A stretch of 64,000 nucleotides of DNA from Fusarium oxysporum f. sp. lycopersici 4287 (GCF_000149955.1 NC_030989.1:2861839-2925838); one strand, 5' to 3'. Positions 21,963 to 33,421 are shown, counted from the stretch's first letter. The notes: generated by a model not told the origin, from the sequence alone. Made by a program: numbers and translations.

Positions 21963-23630
21963 TCAGGAAGCACTAGGCCCTGCGGTCTGAGAAGCTCGAC
22001 GAGCTTCCGTATCCGTCTTGGTTCGGACATCGACATCAACATAGTTAGCCCGCTCCGCGCGCTGCGCATAGATGATGTTCCCCTGCGCCTCCTCGGTCTC
22101 CAGATAAGTGATACGTCCCTTGACGATCCAGAACACCAGCGTGATGACAAGCATGATGCCGAAAACAGCAATGGCGTAGTTCATGTCTGCGACCGCGGGG
22201 TTCGGTGCGCTCGGGAAGAAGAAGAAAACGGTGGTGATGGCACAGTAAACGACGCCGACCCAGTTGATGACTGAGCCGAATCGTCCAAGAGAGAACTCGC
22301 CTGGTGGGAGCTTATCTCGGCCAACGAGAAGGAGCGTCAGAATGGGCATGCCGTAGGATACTGTGAGTGCGATTGTGCTGACGCTTAGAATAGCTTCCAA
22401 GACTGTTGAGGCGAAAGTGTAGAGAACTCCGATGAGAGCCATGACACCGCCCTGAAGCCAGAGTGCGCGAACAGGAACCTTCCAGAAATCGTCGACCTTC
22501 GCAAAGTAGCCGCTCCAAGGAAGACCACCATCTCGAGCGAAACCCCAAGTCAAACGTGAAGCGGTCGTAACGATTCCAATACCCTGTCCGATACCGTTCA
22601 CGATGAACAATGTCAGAAGGACAGTTCCGCCCTGAAGACCGACAGTCTGCTTGAGAAGATCCATAAAAGCAAGACCGGTCGTAGGATCAGTGACGATGTT
22701 CATGTCCACGATGCAGAAGAGACAAACGACCATGAAGATGAAACCAGTGATGGCACCGATGACGACCGAGAGCCAGATAACGCGGGGGATGTTCTTTCGT
22801 GGTGAGGGAATTTCTTCGACCAAGTGAATAGCAGCGTCGAAGGCCGTAAGACCGTAGGCGGCTTGGACAAGGCCGATGAACCAGGTAACACCATCGGGCC
22901 AACCAGTCTGGTTGATCCACTGTCCGAAGACGAAGCTGGCAGGCTGATAATGGAGGTTGTCCTTGGTACCGACGGAGATGAGCATGGCCAAGCTGATGAT
23001 GAAGAAAAGACTGGCAAAGGAGACACCAACGAAGTTGTTGAACCATGGAAGAACGATATCCTTTCGACAAGCCACGACGTTGAATAGAGTCATAGCTGCA
23101 GTGACGCCGACGTAGACGAGGAATAGAACCCATCCCTTATCCGCACCAGCCCAGTCTGGCTGGAATAGAACCTTCATCTTGAGCATAAACTCAGACATGA
23201 AAGCAATCTGCGACGCCGACAAAGTGATCCAACCAGTCATGTTAATCCACGCGCAAAGATACGAGCAGAACCGTCCAGCTTTTGTCGGCCACAATCGCGA
23301 GATCCAGTACGCCTGACCGAGCGCAGTAGGCATACTACTACACATCTCACCCAGCGACACGGCAACGCAGACATTACAGACAAACACGAGAACCAGGCCC
23401 CAGAGGATAGCGATTGGGCCTCCGCTGGTCAAGCCGCTGTCTATGCCCTGCGCGAACGTAGACCACGTACCCAGGACAGAGAAGGCCAGGGCAAACATGC
23501 TCCACATGCTGAATTTTCGCGTTAAACTCTGGTCATGGCCAAAGTTTGCGAGATCTTCTGCATCGCGGATGGCTTGGCTGGTGGTATCTGTGCGCTTGAG
23601 CGCAGAGTTTGTCTCGACGTCGTTGGTCAT
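21963..23630 (-). CDS. Amino-acid/GABA/amine permease (APC superfamily)
   Basis: Single exon. The frame is open further upstream to 24029, but homology begins at ATG 23630 (MTNDVETNSALKRTDTTSQA), giving 555 residues. There are about 12 membrane helices. The helix-1 region GTWSTFAQGIDSGLTSGGP is characteristic of the fungal amino-acid/choline transporter (ACT) branch that includes GABA permeases. HLVEEIPSPRKNIPRVI is the conserved intracellular loop. GIGQGIGIVTTASRLTWGFARDGGLP is visible in two adjoining parts. The N- and C-terminal tails are charged and cytosolic. Probable plasma-membrane import of amino acids, GABA, choline or polyamine-like substrates. It is divergent from the copper amine oxidase across 1.6 kb, which suggests an amine substrate. 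Confidence 0.9.
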   Translation of the reverse strand: MTNDVETNSALKRTDTTSQAIRDAEDLANFGHDQSLTRKFSMWSMFALAFSVLGTWSTFAQGIDSGLTSGGPIAILWGLVLVFVCNVCVAVSLGEMCSSMPTALGQAYWISRLWPTKAGRFCSYLCAWINMTGWITLSASQIAFMSEFMLKMKVLFQPDWAGADKGWVLFLVYVGVTAAMTLFNVVACRKDIVLPWFNNFVGVSFASLFFIISLAMLISVGTKDNLHYQPASFVFGQWINQTGWPDGVTWFIGLVQAAYGLTAFDAAIHLVEEIPSPRKNIPRVIWLSVVIGAITGFIFMVVCLFCIVDMNIVTDPTTGLAFMDLLKQTVGLQGGTVLLTLFIVNGIGQGIGIVTTASRLTWGFARDGGLPWSGYFAKVDDFWKVPVRALWLQGGVMALIGVLYTFASTVLEAILSVSTIALTVSYGMPILTLLLVGRDKLPPGEFSLGRFGSVINWVGVVYCAITTVFFFFPSAPNPAVADMNYAIAVFGIMLVITLVFWIVKGRITYLETEEAQGNIIYAQRAERANYVDVDVRTKTDTEARRASQTAGPSAS

Positions 23631-25253
23631 GGCCGCGTCTGACGATGACCTCGTCGAGAAAGAATATATGACGTAAAAGGAGAAGAGGGGAGAGAAAAAA
23701 AGGCGACGGGCAGCCCTGGCGGGAAATGAAGCGAGAATGTGACTCAGAAAGATTGCGATGTGTTGTATGAAATGGGAAGTAAAAAAGCAAATGCGCGTGG
23801 CGAGCTTATATCCAAATTTGCTACGGGGAACGGACCAGCGTGTTTTTGGTAAGGAGACTTTTTTTACATTAGGTACGATGGCCACACAGAATTGAAATTG
23901 GTAAGTGCTTGGTATCAAGTATCGTGTGACAAGTCGCTCTACGGGCATGATAGTACTGTATGGAGTACAGAGATTGGTGGTGGTAGCTGATTGTAGGGAT
24001 GCTTCAGCACTGAACGAAAAACCTGGCACAGGCCAAAAAAGCGCGCATTGGGGTTAGTATCACAGAGATAAGGTTCTTTTTTGGGGGGGCACTGTTATCT
24101 CCAGCCCCGGTCATACTGCCCTACTAACGCTCTTCAGCGACGGCGGCGTCTGCCCTTAGGTACTGTAAGCCCAGTGATGCAAACAGGCGCACGCCGTCGA
24201 CATTCTGACAGGACAACCCGGGCCAAGATGGAAGTTAGCGATCATTCCAATGGCGGTTTGCGGGGAAACGCGATGGTACCCCATGGGGAACAGCGATGCA
24301 TCGCATCAGGAGAGAGGGCGACGAGATTTCCATTACGTGATGAATTCCAGTGTCTTGTGCAACCACTTCCCCGTGGGGAATAACGCGTTGCTTTTTCGAC
24401 CGGGCCGGTAACAGCTTTGGAAAAACGTAATCAAGGGGGATGAAGAAGGGATCACCTGTTCGGTTATCTCGGGGGGAGGGGAGACGACATTCTTATCGGT
24501 CGCTGGGCAAAACTGCAAAACGTTACCTGCAAACGGTTTAGCGTGGATCATGGGTGCAAAGCTGAGAATCAGATGCTGAAAGCGGTTAGAAGTCTAGATG
24601 AGGGGGAAGATTGATCGCTGGGTCAGATGATTGAGCCTCGTGTTTCGATCTCCAACCGTTTATGCTAGATAGCAGTCAGATACGGTAATTTGTGGACCTG
24701 TAGAAACGTTCACTGTTATGCCCGTTTTGAGAGAGTCAAAGACATCAGAGAGTTTGGGCGCGTCGAACTGCCGGAGATGGCTTGGCACGACAAAGAGTGA
24801 TATTCCCCAGGATCAGAGAATGCAATTCTGTAGCAGTTTTCGGTAGAGCTACCCTTGTCGAAATCTAGATCTCGCTTGTGTGTTCCCACTCCAACTATAG
24901 TCAGCATCTTTTGCCTCTGCAATGTCTTACAGTCTCAGCGGATTCCCGCTCAGTGGAGATGCAGCGGAGCGGTGTCTGCCAGGACAATCGGAGCGGGCGC
25001 CACACGGTGGATGCCATGCCGTGTGTGTCTTCTCATCCGCCTTGCTTTTTTTACTTTTCTTGTTCTTTCTCTATAAGAAGCTCTGTATCCTCTTGACAAT
25101 ATCTTCTTTTCTCTCTCTCTTTACAGTAAACTACCAACTAAGCTACAGTTCTTCTTCAACTTTGTCCCCTCCAGGTCTAACACCTTGGACACTTATACAG
25201 TTACTTGATCATCCACCGTATGGCACAGTCGCTCAGCCCAGACAACGTTCATC
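23631..25253. promoter_or_regulatory. Divergent promoter, permease / copper amine oxidase
   Basis: 1.6 kb with no supported gene. HGATAR-type GATA-factor sites are present at 24067-24072, 24095-24100, 24464-24469 and near 24493 and 24666, but this number is close to what chance gives over this length. A G7 run lies near 24083. The 150 bp before 25254 are strongly CT-rich, as in highly expressed fungal genes. Confidence 0.4.
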
Positions 25254-27420
25254 ATGATTGCAGACACCTCATCCATCGCCGGCTACACCATCTTTCGGGA
25301 AGAGCCCAACGACGCCGCTCCCGACCTCTCAAATTCTCAACATTTACATCCTCTCGGTATGTTTACCCCCTCTCAATTGAACCCCCAATTGAACCCGCCC
25401 CCTAACAATTACAGATCCGCTATCGATTGATGAGATTCGCGCTGCCGCAAAGATCATCCGTGATTATGCCAAGCCCAAGTCTCTCAAGTTCAACTGTCTC
25501 ACTCTCCGTGAGCCCCTAAAGGCAGAATATGCTGCTTTCCGCGCCCGAACTGGTCCCCGACCTTCTCGTCGCGCTTTCGCCATCGTCATCGAAAAGGGCA
25601 ATGGTCAAGTCTCCGAGGTTGTCGCCAACATCGCCGACGGCAAGGTCGAGATTTGGAAGGACGTCTCTGAAGTCGGTCCTACTCTGACCCTCGAGGATCT
25701 TGACGTCTGCGAGCGCGTTGCTCGCGCCGACCCTCGTGTCATTCAGGCCTGCAAGGATCTCGGCATCGACGACATGTCCAAGATCTACATCGATGCTTGG
25801 GCAATTGGCGTTGATCAGCGTTGGGGCTATGAGCGCCGTCTCCAGCAGGGTCTGGTGTATTATCGCGCTTCGCCCAACGACAACCAGTATGCGCACCCGC
25901 TGGATTTCTCCGTCGTGGTCGATACTGAGAAGGAGGAAGTCCTCACTGTTGATATCCGCTACGTCAACGGTGAGCGAACCAAGATTCCTCTCACCTCGCA
26001 CAACTACATGCCCGAGTTTATTGGCGAGAACTACATTGATGGCACTCTGAAGCCCATCAACATCACCCAGCCCCAGGGCGTTTCTTTCCGCATGCGAGGA
26101 AATGAGATTTCTTGGGCTGGCTACAAGATGCACATTGGATTTAACTACCGTGAAGGTATTGTTCTGTCTGATGTTCGCATGGAGGATCAGCATGAGCACC
26201 GCGAGCGCACTCTCTTCAACCGTATCAGTGTCGTCGAGATGGTCGTTCCCTACGGTAACCCCGACCCTCCTCACCACAAGAAGCACGCTTTCGACGTCGG
26301 TGAGTATGGTACCGGTCTCATGACCAACTCTCTGAAGCTTGGATGTGATTGCAAGGGCGCCATCCACTACCTCGATGCCGTCATGGCTACTGGCGAGGGT
26401 GATCCCGCTATCATCAAGAACGCCATCTGCATTCACGAGGAAGACAACGGTCTTCTGTACAAGCACACCGATTACCGTGATGGCACCGTCATCTCCGCCC
26501 GTGATCGCAAGCTCATCATCTCTCAAATCATCACCGCCGCCAACTACGAATACGGCTTCTACCATACCTTCACCCTCGACGGTACCTACAAGCTTGAGAT
26601 CAAGCTGACCGGCATGCTCAACACCTACTGCATGCACCCCAGTGAGACAGCCGCTCCCTACGGAACCGAAGTCGCACCCACCATCAACGCTCACAACCAC
26701 CAGCACATCTTCTCCCTCCGTGTTGACCCCGAGATCGACGGACCCAACAATTCCATCGTCCAGAACGACGCTATGCCTTCAGAGGCAGAGGTTGGATCTC
26801 CCGAGAATCCCTTCGGCAACGGTTTCTACTGCAAGAACACTCCTCTCCGAACAGCCAAGGAGGGCGCTGCGAACTACTGCCACGAGACAAGTCGCTCATG
26901 GGCCATCACCAACCCCAACAGCATCAACCCATCCGCCAAGAAGCCCGTTGCTTACAAGATCCTCAACAACAACTGCCCCGGTCTCCTCGCCAAGCCCGGT
27001 AGTGTCGTGTATAACCGCGCTGCCTTCGCTCGCAAGAGTCTCTGGGTTACTCCCTACAAGGACTACGAGATCTTCCCTGCTGGTGACTACGTCTGCCAGT
27101 CCACCGGTGTCGAGAACCACCCTCACAACAGCACCATTCTCGACTGGGTAGCCCGCGATGAGCCCATTGAGAACACTGATATCGTCTGCTATATCCAGTT
27201 CGGTCTCACTCACTTCCCCCGCACAGAGGACTTCCCCGTGATGCCCGCTGAGCCCGTCAGCGTTATGCTTCGCGCCTCAAATTTCTACCAGAAGAACCCT
27301 GGTCTCTGGGTTCCTCCTTCGGCTCTCTGCGTCGATGCTGCATCTAAGGATGCTTTCGGCAAGAAGGAGGAGGAGGCTCCTTCATCTTGCTGTGCTACCA
27401 AGACGCTCCCTCGTCTTTAG
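25254..27420 (+). CDS. Copper amine oxidase (topaquinone)
   Basis: Two exons, 25254-25356 and 25415-27420, 702 residues. The start is fixed by the join, which restores HPLDPLSIDEIRAAAKIIR, the hallmark N-terminus of fungal CAOs; an ATG at 25220 in another frame would not. The topaquinone precursor Tyr is in AANYEYGF (about residue 412), the catalytic base Asp in YLDAVM (about 355), and the copper ligands are the two His of HQHIF (about 463 and 465) and His in LTHFPRTEDFPVMP (about 634). It oxidises primary amines to aldehyde, NH3 and H2O2. There is no signal peptide. The C-terminus ends PRL after CCATKT, a weak PTS1-like tripeptide, so a peroxisomal site is possible. Neighbouring permease and aldehyde dehydrogenase fit uptake and downstream oxidation. 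Confidence 0.95.
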
Positions 27421-27617
27421 ATGGATGATGTAATGATTGGGGTAGTGTAAACTAAAAATTGGATGAGTGTTTAGCATTTGGCATATCGTGGGTTTTTGCA
27501 TAGTTAGTTAGCAAGTTGAACATCAAGAATGAATGAATTCCTTTCTTAAATATGTCTCTATCAGTGAACTCTCTCTTTGAACATCTTCTGCTCAGTCGTT
27601 GGTCTTGCAGTGCGTAT

Positions 27618-29379
27618 CTATGCCTTTAAGATCTGAAGGTAAAATGACCCTAAACCTACTAAACCCGCCACAGCAAGAAGCGAGAAGCTGACTCGCGACG
27701 TTTTCACGGGCTTGTTAGTGCTGACATGGCGATACTCCAAATCATTCCATGCAACAAATACGCTACGCAACCAGAACTTGAATTGCCAGTCCGGGAACAT
27801 GATTGTGTTCCTATTCGTCTTCTCATCAATAAACCACGATGTGCATCCTGTCGCCCAAACAAGGCGTTTAGCCTTCTCTTGAACTCTGTCTATGTCCTTC
27901 TTCTCAGCTTTGGGGGTAACCTCAACGATGTCTGCCTTTCCTGTGAGAACTGGTTTGAGAACTCTCATTGTGTAGTTAATCTGGCACTCGGTGGTGTAGA
28001 TCACTGATAGATGGCCGCTCAAGGTGTTTGGGCCCATCATGATGAAGAAGTTGGGGAACTCCGAGAGGCATGTTCCGAAGTAGGATGACGCCGCACCTTC
28101 GCTGACTTGATTCCACTGTCCCCTGTCAGCGAGTTGCAGACCACGATTGATGGGAGGCAGTGGAGAGAATACTTACATGCTCGTTAATGCTGACCCCATC
28201 CTTTCCAAATATCTTCATGGGGTATAGTGGTTTCTGGGTCTCGAAGCCATGCGCGAGGACAATAGCATCGGCAGTTACTACCCTTCCAGAAGACGTTCGT
28301 ACACCTTTCGCTTCAACCTTCTGGATCGGATCGTCATATACAAGTTCAACGTTATCTCGATGCAAACAAGCAAGGTAGTCCGTGTCATTGACCCTTCGCT
28401 TGCAGCCAACCTCAGTCTTAGGAACCAGAAAGTCCAGATACTTGGCGGGTGCCGTCCTTCGAATATAATCAGCAGTATCTTTCGCCCACTGGTTCCGAAT
28501 TTGGAAACCTTCAGCGATTCTAAAGCCTGCAAAGTCTTGTTCTTTCAGGTAGTATAGCCATGCACGATATAAGCGCATTGCAAAGGGGATCCATCTCATG
28601 GTCCATTTGAATGTGGCCGAGTAGGTTGGATTGGGACGTTCTGCAAGCCAGTGCGCTTGTCTTGCGAACTGGGTTGCTTTCTTGACGGCTCCGTCTCCCG
28701 AGCTTATGACAGGGAGGATTTGAGTTGCGCTGCAGCCGTTTCCTATTTCAGTCGGTAACTGAGATAAGTGTATTCTGGAACAAACTCACCAATGATCACT
28801 ACTTCCTTGTATTTCCAATCGAAGGAATGGTCCCACTTGGCTGTATGAAACATTCGCCCTTCAAAGTCTGGAGCACCAGGAATATCGCATCCTTTGGGGA
28901 TGGATAGGGCACCGACAGCCGAGATGAGGACCTTGGAACGACGAATGATAAGTTCAGAGGTCTTAGTATCTCGAATGGCAACTTCCCAAGTCCCAGAAGA
29001 CTCGTCCCAGTGGGCAGACTCAACGACTGAGTGGAACCTAACATGTCCTTCAATATCATACTTCTTGGCAACATCATTGAAGTACGTCTGTATCTCTGGT
29101 TGCATAGCATATGCTTGAGACCAGTTGGGGTTGAGAGCGAAGGAGTATGAGTAGAAATGGGATGGAACCTGTTTCAGGAGTTAGAAGCGATCTTTCTGAG
29201 TTGCTTATACATACGTCGCATCCACAGCCTGGATAACTGTTGACTCTCCATGTTCCGGCTATGGCAGAGTCTTTCTCGAAGATCTCGAAGTTCCTGGTGC
29301 CAAATTTGCGAATCAAGTGGACACCCAGGCCAATGCCTGACATCCCGGCGCCGATTATAAGGACGTCTGTGTTATGCAT
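27618..29379 (-). CDS. Flavin monooxygenase, Baeyer-Villiger type
   Basis: Minus-strand exons 29215-29379, 28790-29168, 28177-28742 and 27618-28115, 535 residues; all joins are in frame. FAD-binding LIIGAGMSGIG lies at the N-terminus. The BVMO fingerprint FxGxxxHxxxW is seen as FEGRMFHTAKWDHS. The NADP motif is VVIIGNGCSATQILP, and GTCLSEFPNFFIMMGPNT is typical of the fungal group. The enzyme would insert oxygen next to a ketone to give an ester or lactone, or hydroxylate at N/S. The C-terminus has a single hydrophobic helix (FSLLAVAGLVGLGSFYLQ) after a basic patch, suggesting a tail anchor in the ER or another membrane, unusual for soluble BVMOs. It lies tail-to-tail with the copper amine oxidase and upstream of an SDR/regulator group. 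Confidence 0.88.
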
Positions 29380-30078
29380 ATTAGCTTTCCTTGTGACTTG
29401 AAACTAATACAGCTATTTCAATGATGCGACGGGGAAGATGACAACGTTAAATCAGGGATTCAGGTCTGGGCATTGGATTGATCGATATATAACTGCATCC
29501 CGAGCTGGTGGCTACGAACATAAACCTCAATCGATATTGCTACGTCTAGTAATACTTTCATTGTCGTTCATCCGCCTCACTACCTACAGTCGTTACAACA
29601 TCATCACATCCCAAAGTGGTAGTCAAGGCGAAATGTGGGTATCAAGCCACTTACGAGCCAAAAAAAAATACGGACAACAAGCCGACCTCAACGATTCCTC
29701 GACATTCGGTACATTAGGCAACGATAAAATTACATAAACGAGTAGACAACGAGCGGGGGTCGTATTCGCGTGGAGTCTATGCCGCTGCACCTCGCTGTAA
29801 TGAATTGAAGTGGCGTACAGCGAGAAGAGGGGAAGTCATATTGACTGGCTGAGCCAAGAACAACACAGACATCAGGGTCATTTGACTATCGTCGGTTACC
29901 TAAATAAGTAACCCGCGTATGCATTCGAGAATGATGCGTGGCACTTTCACGAGTGCAGCTCGTGATAACACGCTTGTTACATTGCGGGGCTGTTGTTTGA
30001 AATGCAGTTCAACCGAGGGACAGGACATGATCTGAGGTAATGACTAGCTCTTGATGCTACAGAAACTAACTAACATGA
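29380..30078. promoter_or_regulatory. Promoter of BVMO; SDR 3' flank
   Basis: About 700 bp with no supported gene. It contains an A9 run near 29650. No clear CGG inverted repeat like those at 31193 or 33934 was found. Confidence 0.4.
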
Positions 30079-31071
30079 TTACAAAGTTAAACCCCAAATT
30101 GACTTATCACCAAGCCACTCCCAAATACTCTTATCCGCCTCCTCAGTGTTACTAATAGAAACTCCCTTCGACTGACCACTCGTATCAGGTCCAGGATCAT
30201 TGAACAGCTGCACACAACGAGTGTTGTTCTTTCCAACCTCAAGCACTGTTCCACCAGGGTACTTGTCACTCTCCACACAGAGAAGCATGGCCTCGGCAAC
30301 TTCTTGTGGTGTAACCCACTCATCCTGCCCCTCATTCACGTACTTTAACTTCTCGGGATGTTCTGTCCATAACGGGGTGCGCACTAAACCAGGTGCGACG
30401 GCATTGACACGAACGCCAATTTTCTCAACTTCTGCGAGGCATCTTACGAAGCCTGTGATGCCAAACTTGCTCGCTCCGTACATAGGACTTCTGAGCGCGG
30501 GGCATTGACCTGCAATAGAGGAAATATGAATCACCCGCTTTGGATTCTCAGGTGAGACTTTCTTGGGGGAGCCGTGAAGCCATTGTGAGATAGCAAGTTG
30601 CGTAGCACGAATAGGATGCGTGAGATTAATATCCAATAGCTTATAATGATCACCGTCAAGGGGATCTTTAGACTCTGCGGAACCCGGAGGGTGCCAAAAG
30701 TTGGAAAAATGAGGCTCGTAGACGCCTGCACCGGGACAAACGATGTCAAAGTCGCCAAACTCTTTCACAGCGGTCTTGAATGCGTTTGTGAGATCTTTCC
30801 AGGATGTGACGTCTGTTTTGACAAAGACTGCTCGAGGGGAGGAGTCTTTGTATTTTGAGACTAGAGTTTCGGCTTCTGGTCGCAGGGAGAGGTCTGCTAT
30901 GACGACGTTGCAATTCTTTGCGAGCAAGATCTGAGCGAACTCATAGTTGATACCTAGGATCATCAGTATCATATGATATTAGATTACCAGGGAAGATATA
31001 CCTGACCCAGCGCCTGTGACGATGGCGGTCTTGCCAGAGACGGAGAACGGCGCAACTGATTGAGAAGACAT
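30079..31071 (-). CDS. Short-chain dehydrogenase/reductase (15-PGDH-like)
   Basis: Minus-strand exons 31002-31071 and 30079-30953 with a 48-nt intron, 314 residues. The first exon supplies the cofactor motif VTGAGSG, completed as TGAGSGINYE; the last Gly of GxxxGxG is Asn. Others: HISSIAG (catalytic Ser) and MYGASKFG (YxxxK intact), PGLVRTPLW following. An acidic residue in IADLS after beta2 favours NAD. It would oxidise or reduce a secondary alcohol or ketone. It is divergent from a Zn2Cys6 gene (31443) with a duplicated CGG-N2-CCG motif between them, so common regulation is likely. Substrate unknown. Confidence 0.88.
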
Positions 31072-31192
31072 GATAATAAGATTTGATAACAGTAGTTAAT
31101 TCAAAAAGTGTTACTATGCTGCATATAGGTTAACCCAGCAGAAAAAGAAGCCATTCAGCTCAATAAATAACCCAGACAGCTTCATATACAGG

Positions 31193-31218
31193 TCGGCTCC
31201 GCTAATCGGGTCCGCTTA
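31193..31218. promoter_or_regulatory. Tandem 13-bp repeat with CGG-N2-CCG, candidate operator
   Basis: Two adjacent 13-bp units, TCGGCTCCGCTAA and TCGGGTCCGCTTA, match at 11 of 13 positions. Each holds an inverted CGG-N2-CCG (31194-31201 and 31207-31214), the half-site type recognised by Zn2Cys6 dimers. It sits in the 371-bp divergent promoter, 122 bp from the SDR start and 225 bp from the regulator start. Confidence 0.55.
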
Positions 31219-31442
31219 TCAACCGGGGCATCAAACTGCCGAGACGTCACTCATTACCCCACATTCTTGTCCCTCCTCGCCTTGATATCCTCTCTTGTCA
31301 GCCTTCTCCAGGTCTTCGGCTTGGTCTCCGCATATGACTCAATTCACTGGTGGCAACCCCATCGGAACAAGCACCTTGTTCATAAAACACCGCTCGGCTC
31401 GATCACCCCAATGCTTTTTATCAATTTCTCGGCTTGACGACA

Positions 31443-33421
31443 ATGCGGTCTTTTTCAGGCTGGTAAGTTATCCCTCATGCTGACGAAATGATGTGCTGAT
31501 GGCGATCAAGCCAAACTTGCAGAAGCAGAAAGCTGAAATGTGATGAAGCGAAACCGGTTTGTGGAGCATGTAGTAAAAGTTCGCGAATGTGCAGTTATTC
31601 CAAGAGATCGGTGTTTCGGCCGTTTCAGAATTACTCTAGAAAGAGGAGTCGAAGCGAGGTTGTTGAAGATTTTGATACAGTTGATACCGGTGACGCTTTC
31701 GAAGCGGATCATGTCTGGGTTGAGGTTCCGGATGAACGTAAGTGCTTGGATTATCGTTCGTATCTAGGAGCTAACATAGGTTTACCAAGTTCGCTTCGTC
31801 CATGTTGAAGATCCTTATGCGGAGCAAGATAGCATAAGAGTTGACTATCCTGATGAAACAAGGGAGACATCTTATACTGCGGAAGCAGAGCAAGTGTCTA
31901 AATCGCCTGCACCAGAATTAGACCTTTGGGTCGATGATTCTCTTGTTATTGAGGGGGAAGCATATGCTCCAGATACAGAGTCTTCAACCCCTGGCGAACA
32001 TCCAGATCAGTCAAGGCTAGCAACACTTCATCTGTTGAAGCATTACAAAGAAGGGCCAGGTATCTGGTGAGTTCTCCTCTCCATTGATATAAGTGCTTCT
32101 AACAATTTCAGGTTTGACATCTTTGACACTGGTTGCTATTTCTCTGGTAAAGTCCCTGTCAAAGCAGCAACGAGTCCCTTACTCAAGTCATCCATGTGCG
32201 CCATTGCAGCGAAACATCTATATCGCGTGGCCAAGAATCAGCTTAATCCAAAGTCCAATGACTCCAGGTGGCGAGGATATGACTGGCGTTATGAATCTGC
32301 AAAGCACTACGATGAAGCCATTCACCATCTGAAGAATGCAGTTGACCTTTGTACCTATGAGAATAGCTTGAGTGACAGAGAGGATATGCTCGCTGCGGTT
32401 GCTATACTCTGTATCTACGAACTAATGGATGCACCTGGAACAGCTTGGCGGGCTCACCTGAGTGCTTTGCCACTGTTCAATCCAACAGAGGATGCTTCAC
32501 ACCCTGCTTCACCAGTGGTAATCCCACGCACGGCTATTCAGGGTCCTATTCTTTGGAGTTTAGCACGTCAGGATCTTCTTTGCGCTTGTAAGTCTCAGCC
32601 ACATCGCCAATCTATAGATTCTTCTGACTCTTCCAGTCATCAGTGAAACGCAGACTCGTCTTGATCTCAAAGACGTGCGCCTTTGGCAGAATGCAGGTCT
32701 CGCCACCACAGAAGACGGGACTCTCATGCCCTTCAGCCCTCCATGTTCAGCGGATATTCGTACCGTAGCTGATATCGAGGAGGATACCAAGAGTAATGAG
32801 CTAACATGGCTCATTGGAAAGCTCTCAAATCATCTCACCTCAGGCGATGCCATAAATCCCTCGGACTATGCATTGCCTCTTGGTCAACGCCCTACTATTG
32901 GCGTAACACAAGAACGTCTCCTCGAACGCTGGAGAATGCTCGTGGCAGAATTCAAAAAGTGGCACGACAGCCTCCCATCAACATTCACCCCCTACGCTCG
33001 AACGCCATATCCCTCGTCAGATTCCTGCTTCAGCAACTTCACTCAAATATGGTACGAACTCCCCATCTGCGCCGCAACAATGCAAAACTATCATATGGCC
33101 ATGATTCTCCTCCTCGTAAACCAACCGCAAGAATCAACATTCATACGCTCCACTGTCTCGGCGCGATTAAAGTCTTATCGACAGATCCAGCAAGAGGTGC
33201 ATCATTACGCAAGAGAGATTTGTGGTGTTAGCTTGGCAGAGCCCTCGGATCCTGTGAGGGCGAATTCAGTGCAGGCATTGTTTGTGGCCGGGCAAGTGTT
33301 TTATGAAAAGGGGGAGCAGGAAGCGGCTCTGAAGCTTTTGGATGATATTGAGACGGATCTGGGATGGACTACCAGGTTTCATCGGGCAAAGCTGGTAGAT
33401 GAATGGCCTAAAGATAGCTAA
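31443..33421 (+). CDS. Zn(II)2Cys6 transcription factor (Fungal_trans_2-like)
   Basis: Five exons: 31443-31462 (only 20 nt), 31511-31737, 31790-32066, 32112-32587, 32637-33421; 594 residues. The tiny first exon encodes MRSFSG and two bases of the first Cys codon. Splicing to 31511 yields C-QT-C-RSRKLK-C-DEAKPV-C-GA-C-SKSSRM-C, a perfect zinc cluster, followed by basic KRSRSE. The later exons form the helical effector region (KHYKEGPGIWFDIFDTGCYF, MCAIAAKHLYRVAKNQL, WYELPICAATMQNYHMAMILL), as in the DUF3468/Fungal_trans_2 group. All introns are 45-52 nt. It should be a nuclear pathway regulator, flanked on both sides by SDR genes whose promoters have CGG inverted repeats. Confidence 0.88.

Noticed and set aside
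21963..24029. 688-residue version of the permease using the full open frame
   Set aside because: The first 133 residues have no transporter features; the ATG at 23630 gives the usual length and N-terminus.
23631..25253. GATA-type sites in the permease/amine oxidase promoter as evidence of nitrogen control
   Set aside because: About five HGATAR matches are expected by chance in 1.6 kb on both strands, and about that many were seen.
25205..25405. Alternative start of the amine oxidase at ATG 25220
   Set aside because: That frame gives an Arg/His-rich peptide and does not join the second exon in phase; the 25254 start restores the conserved HPLDPLSIDEI.
25516..26706. 396-codon minus-strand open frame opposite the copper amine oxidase
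   Set aside because: It is the antisense of a strongly conserved, codon-biased enzyme, has Val/Asp-rich composition with no motifs, and lacks splice or domain support.
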